DNA of 64,000 bases from Blastobasis lacticolella. Taxonomy: Eukaryota; Arthropoda; Insecta; Lepidoptera; Blastobasidae. A program made the position numbers and the translations under genes. The notes under the pieces were generated by a model. That model was not told where the DNA came from, did no database searches, and saw only the letters and a list, made by a program, of their open reading frames with translations. Location of the stretch: assembly GCA_905147135.1 (NCBI GenBank), contig LR990048.1, positions 10,152,563-10,216,562 of the forward strand. The letters run 5' to 3'. Each line of letters starts with the position of its first letter. Positions within the stretch are counted from its first letter, which is position 1. Shown here piece by piece: positions 44,501 through 59,084 of this stretch.

Positions 44501-47500
44501 TAAATATGGACTACTTTCATGAGGACCGGACGGCTTGCTTGATAAGTGCTTATGCGGAAGCTTCTGTAATTGACGAAAACTTGTAAAGTTTACCTACCTA
44601 CCTGCCTAGTTGACTCTCAATCAATTATTCAGTCGATCGAATTAATTGTTCTAGGCACAGACAGTGACTTTGTGATAATATGTGAGAGTGTAACGTTATA
44701 GGTGGCATATTGGACCTTGAGCGTAGCGAAGGACTAGAGTTTAAACTTATCTCTGAGTTGTGAAGAGTCCTCAGTGAAACGATACAAAGCGACAATATAA
44801 AGCGAGAGCTATATAAATAACATATTAATGACTAATTTATAAAATGTTAAAAGGGATATTGGACTCATAATTAATTTCTATGTAGTTTTTGCTTAACACT
44901 TTCTGCAGCGTCCTCTTTATGCTCTGTTTTTGTTTGTGTTCTGCTTATGGTGGCCAGTCATATTTACCTGCAGGCACGACTAGTTGCGTTTTTGAAAAAA
45001 AACATTTTATAATACCCATATTATGGTAAGAGAATATTAAAGATAGAAATTCAATCCTTGAAAGATCCCAATATTATATTATAAGGTAAAAAATATCCAA
45101 CCTACTTATTTTCATTTCATTATGTTTTAGTACTCCATGACGCCATGTGATGTCCGGCAGAGTAGATTCGATTATATTGCACGTCAAAGATTGTACGAAC
45201 CCCTTTAATTTAAGGGATTACGGGTGTATATAAAAGTCGGCTAATGTCTTAGGCGCTATCCTAATTGGCAACGGTTGTGCAACCATGGTCATGAACCACC
45301 AATAGAAGACCTCAAACCCGCCTGTCTAAGACTAGAGGCTAAGCATAACCAGTAAGGATATCTGTAGATCAGAAAATGGGCAGCAGGATTTTGGTCTGCA
45401 ATCTCCAAGCGTGGAGCTCTATTGGTGAAGAATTTTATGGGCTGTTGATAATGATGAGAACGTTGCTGATGGTACAAACATGCAGAACCTGAGGCTGTCC
45501 GCATGTCCATAAAGATAAATAATTTAATATCTAATAATATATATAAACTACATAGTATCTATACTACCGGACGTTAAAGAGGGCACTGTAAATATCATAT
45601 AAGTACCCTCCTTAACCTCCGGATTGGCACAATAGGTAATATCCAGTAGGTATCTTATCTATTTAGAATTGTGTTGTGATTTTGGATAATGGGCTCCAGA
45701 ATACAATATACAGTTAAATTATTTATTATAAATAAAATATTAAAAGATGTCTCGCCTGAGGACGCCCGAACACTTCTGACCACAAATAAAAAAGCCTGAA
45801 TATATTTTTCTTATCTCCAGGGAAATTGTGGCATAAAAAAATGTTTGCCTGATAAAATGTTTAAGACATTAGACAGAATTCCTTTCCACATGATGAAAAT
45901 TCTTTGAAAATCATACACAAACACATTTATATTTTTCATAAATAAGTAGAGGAGTCATTCACAATTTCACAACTATTTGAAAGAGCTTCTAACAGTGTCA
46001 CAGAGTAGGTACCTACGGTAGAATCGTGTTTAGTTCTGTTAGGCTTCGCGAGGAGCAGTTAGTTCTGCTTAATTCATCTATAAGAATATTATTGGTCTAA
46101 GTCTAAATCTAAGTGGTAGTCACCAAGTTTACTATGGATATCTCATAAGAAAGAGTAAGCCTATAAATTGGGTTATAAGCGCTTACTACCCATTATATTC
46201 CTGATAAATGGTGGTTCCAGGTAATCCTGAAACCATAATAATATGAAAACCTTCTTTTGCTGCTTTGGCGTATTATTCATAGATAGCAAGTTGCAGACCG
46301 TCATTTATTATTATGAGTCATATAACTTGAGTCATATTTAGTTTGCATATTTCTTTTCTATCACAACCACAAGCGTTTCAATAAACGCCACAAAAATGAA
46401 AATGACTAGCGTCTTTAAAAGGCATTTTTGATTCATCGTAGGTACGTAGCAGAAGGGCGAATGTTTGGCCGATGTGTAATGGCTTGGTGTTTTGGGTAGT
46501 AATTTATGTTAAAACATGTTAGTTTCCATCGATCATGTCATTTATCAATACGAAAGCACTTAATTCACTATTAGTTATATTCAACGACGCAGCTTTTTAC
46601 TTAAAAATATATGTAGTCCGTGGCGGATCGTGGAGGATTTTTGTATTTTTTTATATAACCGCGACCGTATCGAGCCAGTTGAGTAAAAGCGGATTAAATG
46701 TCTATGTCTATCAGGGTTAGGTTCATAGATAAAAAAGAAATAAAATAAATTAATGAGCGAGCGCAGCAAGCTCGGATTTATTGGCAATTTATCTATCTAA
46801 ACCGCTTGCCTGATGTAATGAAAGTTATTTAAAAAATGAATAAGCTAGACAGCTTACGTGATTGTCTATATGAATAAGATTGACATCATTACTTAACATA
46901 CTTACATACATACTTAAGGCTCATTTGAATAATGCATATGAGCGAGCGAGCGAAGGGATTGACTAGCCAAGAAGCCACTTCGACAAACGTTTAACGTTTA
47001 CCGTTTATGGTTCTAAAAAGGTTTACCCTCCTGTATGAATTCTCTATGGAAGTAAATAATCTTCTTTTAGAATAGTTAGAATTTTATTCATACGAAAAGT
47101 GGCAAAACGTTAGCTTACGCAAATCCCAAACTTTTTTATACCAAAACGTTTCTCGAATCCGAATAACGTTTAACGTAGTGAGTCGAAGTGGCTTCTTGGC
47201 TTGCCCCTAGTTCGAATCTTACTACGATCCGATCACGCGTTCCGTGCCTCACAGGGCACGTTGAGCTGTTACCGATTGCTATCTTCATAGCACACAAGCC
47301 ACGTCGGAGGCCCCTGAGCGGCTAAGCATCCATCTTACTGTGAAGTGTACTTTTTAATTGATTTTATTAAACATTTCTATTAGAGTCACAGGGTAAAGCA
47401 AAAACAGTATTTCATTCAGTTCACATTTATACCTTACCTAACCAGTATTTAGGTGAGCACGCGAAGTTGAACTGGCCATGGGTTAATTGGCGGTCGGCCT

Positions 47501-50500
47501 ATCGGCGAGGATACCGCGATGGCGCACTACGGCTATCTGATAACGAATTAACAATCCACCTTCACGATACGGAATCACGGTTCTTTTCCAGCGCGCGCGG
47601 CTCGGCTCGCGTTCAAACAACAATGTTATTGCGGAAAGGTTGCGTGTTACACAGTGTACGGTACGTACATCTAAATTTTTTGACGTGAATTTAACGTCCT
47701 AAAATCATAGAAAAGTGGATGTTAGTGGAGTGGTTTGGAGTGGTGGTGGAGTGGAAGTACTTAAAACCCATCCATTGACGGGTGTCGTAGAAGGCTAGTA
47801 CCTACTAGTCGGAGATAGAGCCAGCTAGTTACTATTTATAGTCATCATCAACCGCAGAACGTACACTGCTGAACATAGGCCTCCCCTCACGTCTTCCACA
47901 CTGACAGAGTCGTGTGGCTCTTGCACCCACTCCCTACGACCTTTATGAGCTAGTATCTCCGTCGGTCATGGTCAAGGCGGACCCCGGGCTCTCGTCCTCG
48001 AGAGCACAACCGGGACATTAACGCTGAGATTATTATTTATATTTTTTATCTCCGTTAAACCAGGAAACGGGCGGTAGTTTTCTATTGAGTCTTTGTCAAA
48101 ATCTTTGGTTTGGCCTTTGTCAAAAGCACGAGTTGAAAGTGACAGAGAAAAACATAGGATTAGCGTTAATAATTGGGATTGGTAGCACTCCAGCTGATGT
48201 CCATAGGCGGCGGTAGCCACTTTTCATCAGGTGGCTCGCATGCCTGTTTGTTTGTCGTATTACATAAAAAACAAAAATACCGTCGCGAACAAGGAAATAT
48301 ACTAAATGAGAATACGAGGTTACACCGTGGTTGCCCCTTTCTGTAGGTACATATGACAACACGATTTAGTTATATGCTCAATTAGGTCCTTTAGTTATAT
48401 GTGACTACGAGGACTGCTAAGCTTATTTTACTACATATTTCTCTCAGCACGCACAGTTTTACGATACCCTCTTTTTATCAGTGAAGCGGTGCTTCAGACT
48501 GCCTACACATTGGAAAAGCGCCAATGATACCAACTTAATTAAAACCAGCCAAGCATGAAACAGATACCTAGTGCCGTTTTAATTAAAATCGATATATCGG
48601 TGCATTTAATGCTACGTAGGTACCTGGTAGGTATATTATTTTCAGTGGGTGGGTGTGCTATCAAAATGCAGCTTTGTATACCTATGCATCTTTAGGTATA
48701 CGAAAACATGTAATGATTAAAGTACACAGGTGTTACTTTACCTACCTGTTTCCATTATATTATAGTACAGAATTTACTAATAACACGTTGTTAAATGCCC
48801 TAAGAAATAATTAAGCGGGCAGTGTTGTTAATGGTCACGTTGCTAAGCTCCTTCGCTATTTTATGCAAATTGTCCTCCAAAGCTAATGGAATAAATTCCA
48901 TTATTACGCACAATGGTTCGATTACCATTCGTGGGGTGCCAAGGTGGCGTGCTCCAGTGTAAAGGTTAGAGAGGCTCGTCTCGCTACCACTGAATGTTTA
49001 ACAACAGCCTTTCTTCTATTGCGCATGACGTCAGCAGATTTGCCTTGAAAATGGATCGACTCAGCTCACCATCGCCACCCTTGCTACAACCTTCCACTTA
49101 ATGAAAACCAATACATTGTTTGATGAGCCTTCAAATGTAGTACTGTGAATTTGATATCAGAAGCGTAGGCGGTAAAAAGTAACAGCAAAAACTAGGTGCC
49201 TAGTAAACCTGTGTCAACTAAAATGTAGCGACTTTTAATGGAAATTAACAACACGCTAATGGCTACCCAGCATTCCGGGTAAATGGTAGGCAATCGTGAG
49301 GCGATAAAAGTAGATAGGTCGAAATATACAATTATTACACGCAATCACCTCACTAAAGTCACGTAGGTACTATCAGCATACAATACAACAATAATGATAT
49401 CTTCTTAACAAAGCGGAAAAACATTACCTACGTATGTCAAAGCAGTAGGTAGTTTATAAAACCGCCTAGAAATTTATTCTAAAATAATTGTCATTGTAAC
49501 GTAATCATGTTGATTACTATAATAACTTCCACACTCATGAATATTTCACTAACGACTTTAGGTAAGACCATTATTGATCAATATAATTACAGTCATGTCA
49601 TGTAAGTTTCACTGCTTTCGTAGGTATTGGTCAAATACAAAGCAGATGGAACGATGTAACAGGTATCAGCCGTAAATAATGCACATCGGCTACTTCGGCT
49701 TCGTAGAGCGTCGTCTCTGTCGCACACGTGTGAGTAAATACGTAGTATGAGTAAATCCTATGACCGCTATGTTCGATACCCAGGATACCTACTATCATCT
49801 AACAACATGGCAACAATGAGATGCCCACTGCTGGACTTGGAGCTCGCTGTTGGACTTGTTGATATGGCCCAAGTTATTAAAATTAGTATCAGTTAACAAT
49901 TATATCGAAAGATTTATTTCAGTTGGGGTTAGTTTAGTATGAGCTGATCATTTTGCGAATCGGCGTGAATGGAGCATTTTAAGAATTTGTTTTTTTGTGA
50001 ATTGTGGACGAGTTAATTTACGAGCTAACAGCCTCGGTAGCCATTTCACGAATTAGGCATTAAATCGACTAAACGTCTGCCAGCACGTACATCGTGTACT
50101 TAACTCGTAAATGGGAAAGGTGGTACGAGGATCGTGAGTTGTGATAACTTAATGGGTGTCCCGGTGTCAATCACGCGAGGTGGCAGGCCGTCGGCAGTGA
50201 CCTTGCATCGCGAGAAGGTGGCTGGGGGGCGCCCGCGAAGCCGCCCGCCACCCACTGAAACCACAGTCGTGTGTCCGTATGCCACAGGGAATATTCTAGC
50301 CTCACTATGGATACGAGTCTCAAGCTTTCGTCGGATTTTAATGTAGGTATGTTGTTGTGGTCAACTTTCTTTTGGACGAGTAGCGTAGTGCATAAACTAC
50401 TGATATTAATATGTTGAAAAATATTTTATCTACACTCATAGCGTAATGTTCCAATTTCATATTCGAAAACAGTTGTTTAAGGATACACTTTTTTCACGCC

Positions 50501-53500
50501 AGTCTATAAAATTTTAAAAAAATACTTTATCTACACTCATAGCGTAATGTTCCAATTACATATTCGAAAACAGTCGTTTAAGGATACACTTTTTTCACGC
50601 CAGACTATAAAATTTTAAAAAATTACTTTTCGATACAGCATTTCCAATACTATTTTCATGACAGCTGTATCGTAAAATAACTTTTTAATCATTATGCAAC
50701 ACTTATATTTTTTAAATTCTCGTCGGGCGCCCGGACACGGTCAAATGTAGGCTGAATACATAGATGTCTTTATCAAATTCAAATTCAAAATTTAAATTTT
50801 CCTGTTTATATTCTGTGTAATTATTTTCCCGCTAAACAACATATTTTTTGTAATTGTTGTAATTTGTGTTTGTGAATGTTTTTTCTTATTTTAATAAATA
50901 AATAGATAAATGTGAAAGTAGTAAAGTGAATTTCCCGCCGCTTGATATCCTCGACGCGTAGATACAACAGAACTGACTCGCAGCTTACTTCCAGCTAAGT
51001 TGAGAAAATTATAGGTACGATATTTTAACGTAAAAATATGAGTGAAGATACAGTAGTGTATGCAACTGCATATAATTAGGTATTAAATGACAGTTGCATA
51101 AACTACTATTTCGATACAGCCTTTCCCATACTAATTTCATTATAGCTGTAACGTAAAATAACTTTTTAATCATTATGCAACACTTTTACTTTTTAAATTT
51201 TTGTCGTGCGCCGAGACACGGCGAAATGTAGGTTGTATACCTAAATGTCTTTGACAAATTCAAAATTCAAATTTTCCTGTTTATATTTGTGTGTAATTAT
51301 TTTCCCGCTAAATAGAATATTTTTTCTAATTGTTGTAATTTGTGTTTGTGAATGTTTTTTCTTGTTTGAAGCAAGTAAATAGATAATTATGAAAGTAGTG
51401 TAGTGAATTTCCCGCCGCTTGATATCCTCGACGCGTAGATACAATAGAACTGACTCGCAGCTTACTTCCAGCAAAGTTGAGATAATAATAGGTACGATAT
51501 TTTAACATAAAATATGAGTGTAGATAAAGTAGTGTATGCAACTACATATAATTGGGTATTATATAACAGTTGCATAAACTACTATTGTGTACTGGCCATA
51601 AAATGTTATCCTTGCATCAGTATAGTGTTTAACCTCATTTGGTGACGACATAATATAAAATTTTTGACTATTTTACAAAACATGAAAATTAAGTTTTAGT
51701 CTTTCACGAGCTTTCAATGAAATGTTTGCTTGCGTGATGCCCACGATGTACTTACACCAACAGCTCTCTGGCCGGTCGATCACGGTCGACTGTTTGAGTA
51801 ACCCCTGCAATACTGTATTCCAGTCTTTAGGTATTTTTAAACATAAAACGATAAAGTTAAATATTGGTAATTTACTTTTATAGCTATGTAGGTAGGTATT
51901 CAGAAAGGCAGAAACTATAGTTTTAGTTGGCTTACCTAGATATTACAAATAATAGAGAGCATCGGTGGCCTAATGGCTAGCGGTTCGGAGTCGTAACCGT
52001 GAGGTACCGGGTTCGATGACATTTTGTGGGTAATGCACATAAAGTAAATACTAATAAGCTCATGCTCTTAAGATGTACTTGTAACCGAATCTGCTTTGCC
52101 CATGTTAGGCTCTACAGCCATCGGAGATAGTGCTGTACACAAACTCTTAACGATGACGCTGTTTAAATCATCTACAATAGATGTTTAAGGCCAATGATGA
52201 TCCGAGTGGCAACAAATAAAAGTACAGCAAATGCGGTTAAAAAGCCAAAAACTTTGTCCATGAAGAGGCTTGTACTTGACGCACGATACATTAATTTGTT
52301 CCCATACAATGGGGTAAAGCGATTATAGTCTGGGAGCTATTTTGGTAGGGTAATATCAGACCTGAAAAATGGGTAATAAACCTCTTCAGGGTTCCACCGA
52401 CCTTGGCAGATATGGCACACAAAAAATAGTGAGCAACTTCCGCTCGGTCAAGGTTCTCAGCTACATTCTGATAAATAACAATGTTTGTAACATTAATTCA
52501 TCAGAACGTTAAGTAGTTGGATTACCAAGCGTGGGGAACAAATATGTTAAAAAGCATTTTACTTCATCCGCACACTTACCCTATTTACATATTATGCAAA
52601 TGATTTTGCTATTGTATCGTGAAGTGTATAATATAGGTAGGTATACCGGTGGCTGGTGTTAGTTCTAGATTGGTATGTTGATTCTAGTTGGTTCTACTTC
52701 TGAAAAACTTTGTAACAAAAGTTTTTAAAAGTTTAGTGTATTTTGAACACTGAGATACGAGGTCATTGGATTTTTTTTTTATGTTACACAGCAGACAAAC
52801 AGGCAAGCGTGCCACCTGATGGAAAGTGGTCACCGCCTATGGACATCAGCAACACCAGGGGAGTCACCAATGCGTTGCCCGCCTCTAAAGAGACCTCTAC
52901 CTTCATTACAATTTACCTCGACAAAGTTCCGTACCTGTGAGTGCGCACGAATTAAAGCAGTTATTATAGAGGAATATAATAACATTCCTTGCGGTACAAG
53001 GTTTGAAGTTGGAAAAAGAGAAGTTTGTACACGATAATCTCCGGAACTACAGGAGGGATTTGAAGAAAACTTTTTTGTCGTAAGCCTGGGCAACATATAG
53101 TGTATAATTGAGTTCGGAAACTTAAACACCTGAACGGATTTTCATGGGGTTTCACAGTTTGGTAGTTTGGGTCCAATCTAGGCCATGTTTCATCTAATTC
53201 GATTGGGTAGAACCAGAGATACAGCTTGACCTCTCTGCAGTACTAGCTTTCATACATTAGGAAGGTCATTTAAAATGGTCGTAAGAACGATAAACTGTCC
53301 TAAAAATGATAACCACGCGGATGAAGTCGCGGGCAAAAGCAAGTAGTAGTTAAAATAAAATAGATGAAAGAATTGTCTAAAGCCTAGCTCAAAAGCAGGG
53401 TCTACGTGTAAGTAAACCTTGACTTGATAAATACAATTTCACTCAAAAAATCATGTTTTTATAATGAACATAAAAAGACAGTGTCAGATGAACTTGACCC

Positions 53501-56500
53501 TTTCGGCCGCGTACGAAACCGCGGTTTAAACCTGAAAAGAAAATTTATAGCCTATGCCGCACGTTTTTCCATCACGGATTTTATGTTTTCATTTTGTATT
53601 TTACCTTGGGTAAGGGTAAGCATTAGCTAACTTAGCATGATTGTTGACACAATCAACATGCTACACAATTAATCACGATACATATTTATTGATATTTACC
53701 TTTAAAATGTAAGTAAGTATAACAGATAAGATTATAATACCGTGAACCCACGTTGTAACGTGGTTGTTGGGGGAGTAACAAGCATAGAAAAAAATTACTT
53801 GGTAACAACCAAAGAGATTGGAATGTTAGCGACCTTCATGGTTATAGAAGAAGGTCGCTAACTTTCCAATCTCTTTGGTAACAACAACCATGTTATAGGC
53901 TGAACCATGTTATAACGCGCGGCGCGGTGGCGTTACAAATACACTATAGTTTTTTACGTACGATTTTACGAGTAACTACGATCGCCCGTCTTGGGATATT
54001 AAATACATATTTTATTATACTTTGAAAATAACGCATGAAAATCATAATAAAAACACTATGCCTAAAATCTATATATTTTATATACTAAGGCGGGCAATCG
54101 TAGTTACACGCGTTATAACGGAATCCGCGGTATAAAGACCCGCGTTATAACGTAGGTCTACTGTATTATAGTGACAAGGTAGGTAGGTACCTTGTACTTT
54201 ATTACAATTGTGTAACTTTTTAAAATCCTATTACCAATTGATAGGAACAATTAAGAATTATGGCAGGTGAGCACTGCGGCATTTTAAAAAAGCAACTGCA
54301 TTAGTAACTACCTAGTTAACGGGCAGTATTTCTAGCTAATAATAAATATCAAGGCCTAGAAGCGTAAACATGCATTTGTAATTTTGTTCCTACAAAGCTA
54401 CTTCAATGAAATACGTACTAGATTAGTATGATTACTTAATATCTACACCGGTGAGGAATTATGGAGTTATGCAAATTACTCCGAAATAATACTGCAGTCA
54501 ACGGTGTGAGATTTCCAAAATTAGTCGAAACCAACAAAAGTTATTCGCGCCTTTTATAAATTTATTCCTACAGTGCTACTTCAATGAAATACGTAATAGA
54601 CTACATACCTAATATCTACAGCGGTGATGAATAATGGATTTATGCAATATGACTCCGAAATTAAACAGCAGTCAACGGTGTGGGATATCGAAAATGAGTC
54701 GAACCCAACAAAGGTTATTCGCACAAAAATCATGCTGAAGCAAATGGTTTTACTTCTTGGTCCATTCTCGAAGACGAATTATATTCTAATTTCAAAGCCG
54801 TTTGTTTTGTTAGCATATTGTCATGTATCTGTCATGTGTCATGTTCTCTATGTACGTAGAAACAGCTGGAACGAGATATTTAAGAAATTTTCAGACATTC
54901 TTAGATTCACCCAGCGAGTGGTCCTATGAAGTTTGGTAGGTATTTTTTATGTTCGTTTATGTTTTTTATTTTCCACAGCGTAAAATTACCATCTCTTCAA
55001 ATGTCATCACCAGAGAATATTAGAGAGAGAGTAACTAAACGTCGTGTTACTTTAAATACATTAATGACAAAGGTGCCCTTTTCCCAGCAGTTCAGATTTA
55101 ATAAAAAATACATACATATTATTATTAAACGGTTATACGCATTTCATTGTTTTACATTTACTCACACTTACGTTTTATTTCATATAAATAACGTGTTATT
55201 GATTTTACATAAAGTTTTCCATTGAACTTACCATACCAGCAACTCTCACTAACGGGTTTTTGATGGCCACACATACTACAACTGCTTAACTAGAAAATAT
55301 CAAAGAAAACATAAAGTAAACTACAAAAAAAACAACATTGAAACAACCTTGAAATAATTTTAATGGTTGCATGATTGAAATCTTTTTACGTTTATACTTT
55401 TCGATTTTCCCGACCGAACCAATTCCGATGCAGTACGGACGCGTAGCGAACCCTTTCACACACAAACTTGAACATTTTGCTGACTATGACTTAAAAAAAT
55501 CATTTTGGCGTCAGTGTCCTAGTTGGTCAGGACTGTATTGCACGTTCCTACCCCACGCGAATGCGTCGGTTGGTACACCTCTGGTTTTTTCTGTTTAGTG
55601 TACCTGCTAAAGTCCGTACGTAAAATACTTTTTGTAAGTACATGAAGCACAAGCGATGCACTGGAAGCAAGTGATGTGCCTGTGCTCTAAACATGTGGTA
55701 GGTGGAGATCAGTAGATCAGTTCAGTCAAGTATCGTTTCATCCTCTGTGAAGATACAAAAACCGGCTAAGAGGTATCGGGCCACGTTCAACGTAGGGTCC
55801 GTAGATGTCTGCCAATATACGTGCTTAAAAGAGGAATTTTTGATACTATAAACACATTACAAAGTTACAGGTGCACCTGGATCCCAGAGACCAAGGGACT
55901 GAGAGAGATAAAAAATACCACTTTAAAGCTGAATATTTCGGAAAAGGATCGCTAATTCGATAAATCCTATTCAACGATGGAATAGAAAGAAAAAATTTGA
56001 TTTGATTTGGAGATACCCTGTAAAAAGTAAGTTAAAAATACTCGCCCAGTTTTCGTAACTTTTTGGGTTCAATATTCTTTCTTAGCTCATCACCGATAGT
56101 GTTTTATTTTAACAAGCCACCACAAGGCTTTCTCAAGGTGTGCGGGCAGGCTGTAGCGTGACGCGGCGCGACCTTTGCGGAAGCGCCACTGGATAACTAA
56201 TGATAGTGAGTGTTCCATTCAGCTAAAACCTTTACAATGCCTTCATTTCCCGTGGCATTGTAAAAAATATCCACAAAACTTGAGAATGTTAGACTCATTT
56301 CATCGTTAGGTCGTTGGCTGTGCAAAAAAAGTTTTATCTTTTTTGTTATTATCAATAAGCTTGCATTTGACCTCAACTCACCTGATGAAAAGCGACGATG
56401 AGGTCGAAGATGTAGCATGCGTGCCTAGAAGATACCTATTCACTCTTGAATAGGTATCCGGACCAAGCATCTTTTGTGGTTGAAGACCCCAAGGATTTTT

Positions 56501-59053
56501 CATCCTAGGTAGGTTGCTGCATTAATTACAAGTGGTAACCTGGTGGTGGTACTTATCAACCACATCCCAATGCGGTTTCCAAGAATAGATAGAATGATTC
56601 AAGAAGAAGCAGGAAAAAAGAAGTAGGTAGAGGAAGTAGGTGTACGCGAATGAAATCGCGCCGGATTCACTTGAAAAGTATAAAACCCAGAAAAACCGAC
56701 AGAGTAAATATCCCGATTTTTACAGTTTTACTTTTGTTTAAGACCCTTCAAGGCTAGAGTGCTTCACCTTCGGCGTCATCGTCACTTAAACCCGTTAAGG
56801 TGAAATGGCGGTAAAATATATATACTTTCATGCAGATTTATTTATAACTGATGGTCTGCCATCACACGTGATATTAAGGTATGAATGCAGCCCACAGTGG
56901 AGCTTACTTGCCTGTTAGGAAAGAAGTATGGAAGTTTGGAAAGGCGCTGGTAAAAGTACGATCGATCGGCGATGAGGTGTTTATACCACCATAAGAAAGG
57001 CTTCCGATTTCCGAACCTTATCAACAATTTGACGGTGCGGTTTAGTCTGGGGTGTGGTGAGCACGAAGTAAGGAATGAGCCACGCTCGAGACCTACCAAA
57101 AGAAGAGAACTACTTGGTATCAACCAAGTAGTTCTCTCATTCACCCACAGGTCACTTGTAGAGCAACGAGGATTTATAAGTAGTATTGACACTAAAATTG
57201 TACCTAATGTATATTTCATTTAGGTAAGTAATTTTATGTTTTAACCTACTTACGTCGTACTATCAGCACGAGGTGCCAATCGTCTTCCTAGCGATGATAC
57301 GAACGAGTCTATGCAAGTAGGCGATATTAAATGACGATATTAAAATTAGGTACAGTAGTTAATCGATATTAATAATAAGTACAAATTGTAATTGATACAG
57401 GAAATGTATTTAACCTAAAATAAACTTAATTGCGTACCATAATTATTTATTCCACGATCGGTAATGTTAAGCGACACACCCACGACCGTTTGTTTCCAAC
57501 TGGTTACACCCTCTGACCCTCAACCTAATTGTAATAGGTGTCAGAGTTGGTTTATGTAGCTTCAACCTCAACACCTGTGGTTCCACATTTTGCATAATCA
57601 GTAAGTCTTCATACCGGAATATGCAACGGCTACAATGAATAGTCGGAGTGGATGGATGGCGCTCACTACGACGAGATGGTTTCCGTTTTAGCCTCAAAAA
57701 GGCGGGAAGAAAGAGAATTTTATAATAACTTATAGAATGTAAGGTCGAAAGAGTCACCGTCAAATGCGCATCTCCCGTATGACTGGTGACTTCCTACACC
57801 GCCACGTAACGCCAATCGGCTCCCGAGACTACTCAATCAGTTTCGAGCTCCCCAGCGGAAGACCTTACTCATACTCGTCGGTACAATGAAATGTAGTATA
57901 AAAAACCTTCGTACCTCATAGCCGTTAGGGTCATCGCTCTCCGTGATCCCATCGAAGAGGTGCGAAAGCGCTCGCGTCATCAGCCCCGTCATGGTGTACG
58001 TCTTGCCCGCGCCGGTGGCGCCGTACGCGAACACCGCGCCCGCGAACCCGCGCAGCGCGTCGGTCACCAGCGGCGCACAGACCGCCTCGTAGACCTCCTC
58101 CTGCCCGTCATATATAGGTACGTCATATATAGCATAAGTGCATTGCCACTAAAAGCAAATTTTCCTTTACCGGTACAGCAACATTGACAGTATTTGGTAC
58201 ATCTTTAGCCAAAATCAGGTTGCTAAAAGAAGGGAGCATTAGCTGTTCCTTATGCTCAAAGGCCTTGTCCTTTACCCACAGGGCAATTTTGCTATAAAAA
58301 CAAAGTACAAAGTACAAAGAATATGATTCTTAAGGTGGTCATGCACTTATGCTCTTGCACTGTACATAACTATTGTAAATAATTTCAAGATAGGGCGTAG
58401 CGGGAGCCGGGTTAGGCTGTTCGAATTGGAGCCGCCCGACTGGGGAATCTCCACCACTCAAACACCGAAGCCAAACTGTTCTAGTTACATACGTAGTACT
58501 TATTGTGTTCCTGTCGGCGAATAATAAGGTCTCTAGGCCTCCTTGGCTTTATCATTTAAGAGGCTTAGCCTATTTGTTTTAGAGGTACGCAACGTATTGG
58601 TAATGCCCTGGTGCTGCTAATGTTCATAGGCAGCGGTGACCACTTTCCATCAAGTGACAAGTTTGAATCTTTGTTTAGTAAAAGTCAATATTTCCTTATA
58701 GAGTAGCACATATAGATCACAATAGGGATAGGAAAAGACATTGTCCGCCCCAGAGCCGGAGCACACTCACCCCACACCGACAATGGCCATGGCTGTCTGA
58801 GGCGGTGTCTAACAATGAATACACACTTGCGATATATCTAATGGCTCGATGAGTTGTACAAATAATTTAAAAAGTTAATAATAAAAATAGTGAAGTTCGA
58901 GGCCTAGAATCGCTCAGACTTATATTTTATACTAGTTCAAGCACCCTGCATTTTGCAGATACGTTGCAGGCAAACTGTTTTACAAGGCGCTGGCATTTTA
59001 ATAAACGGGGCGCTAGACTCGACGTTCAGTCGGAATGTAGAAAAAATACGATA

Positions 59054-59084
<31 letters not shown>

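Larger units (their letters stand above)
40450..57914 (-). other. 17.5-kb kinesin intron between exons 4 and 5
   Basis: The intron separates the P-loop exon from the [11 protein letters not shown] exon. It is dominated by the repeats listed individually. I see no convincing nested gene. Ordinary stretches in which I see nothing: about 41360-42280, 42500-43000, 43280-43960, 44090-44690, 45550-46900, 48280-50420, 55240-56090 and 56600-57090. Confidence 0.75.

Noticed and set aside
50100..50346. Open frames on both strands in a GC-rich patch
   Set aside because: Composition could be coding ([20 protein letters not shown]) but I recognise no family and see no gene structure.
54926..55225. 99-codon plus-strand ORF with a possible exon ending TLMTK/gtgccc
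   Set aside because: No homolog recognised, most of the frame is low-complexity Phe/Ile/His, and there is no partner exon.
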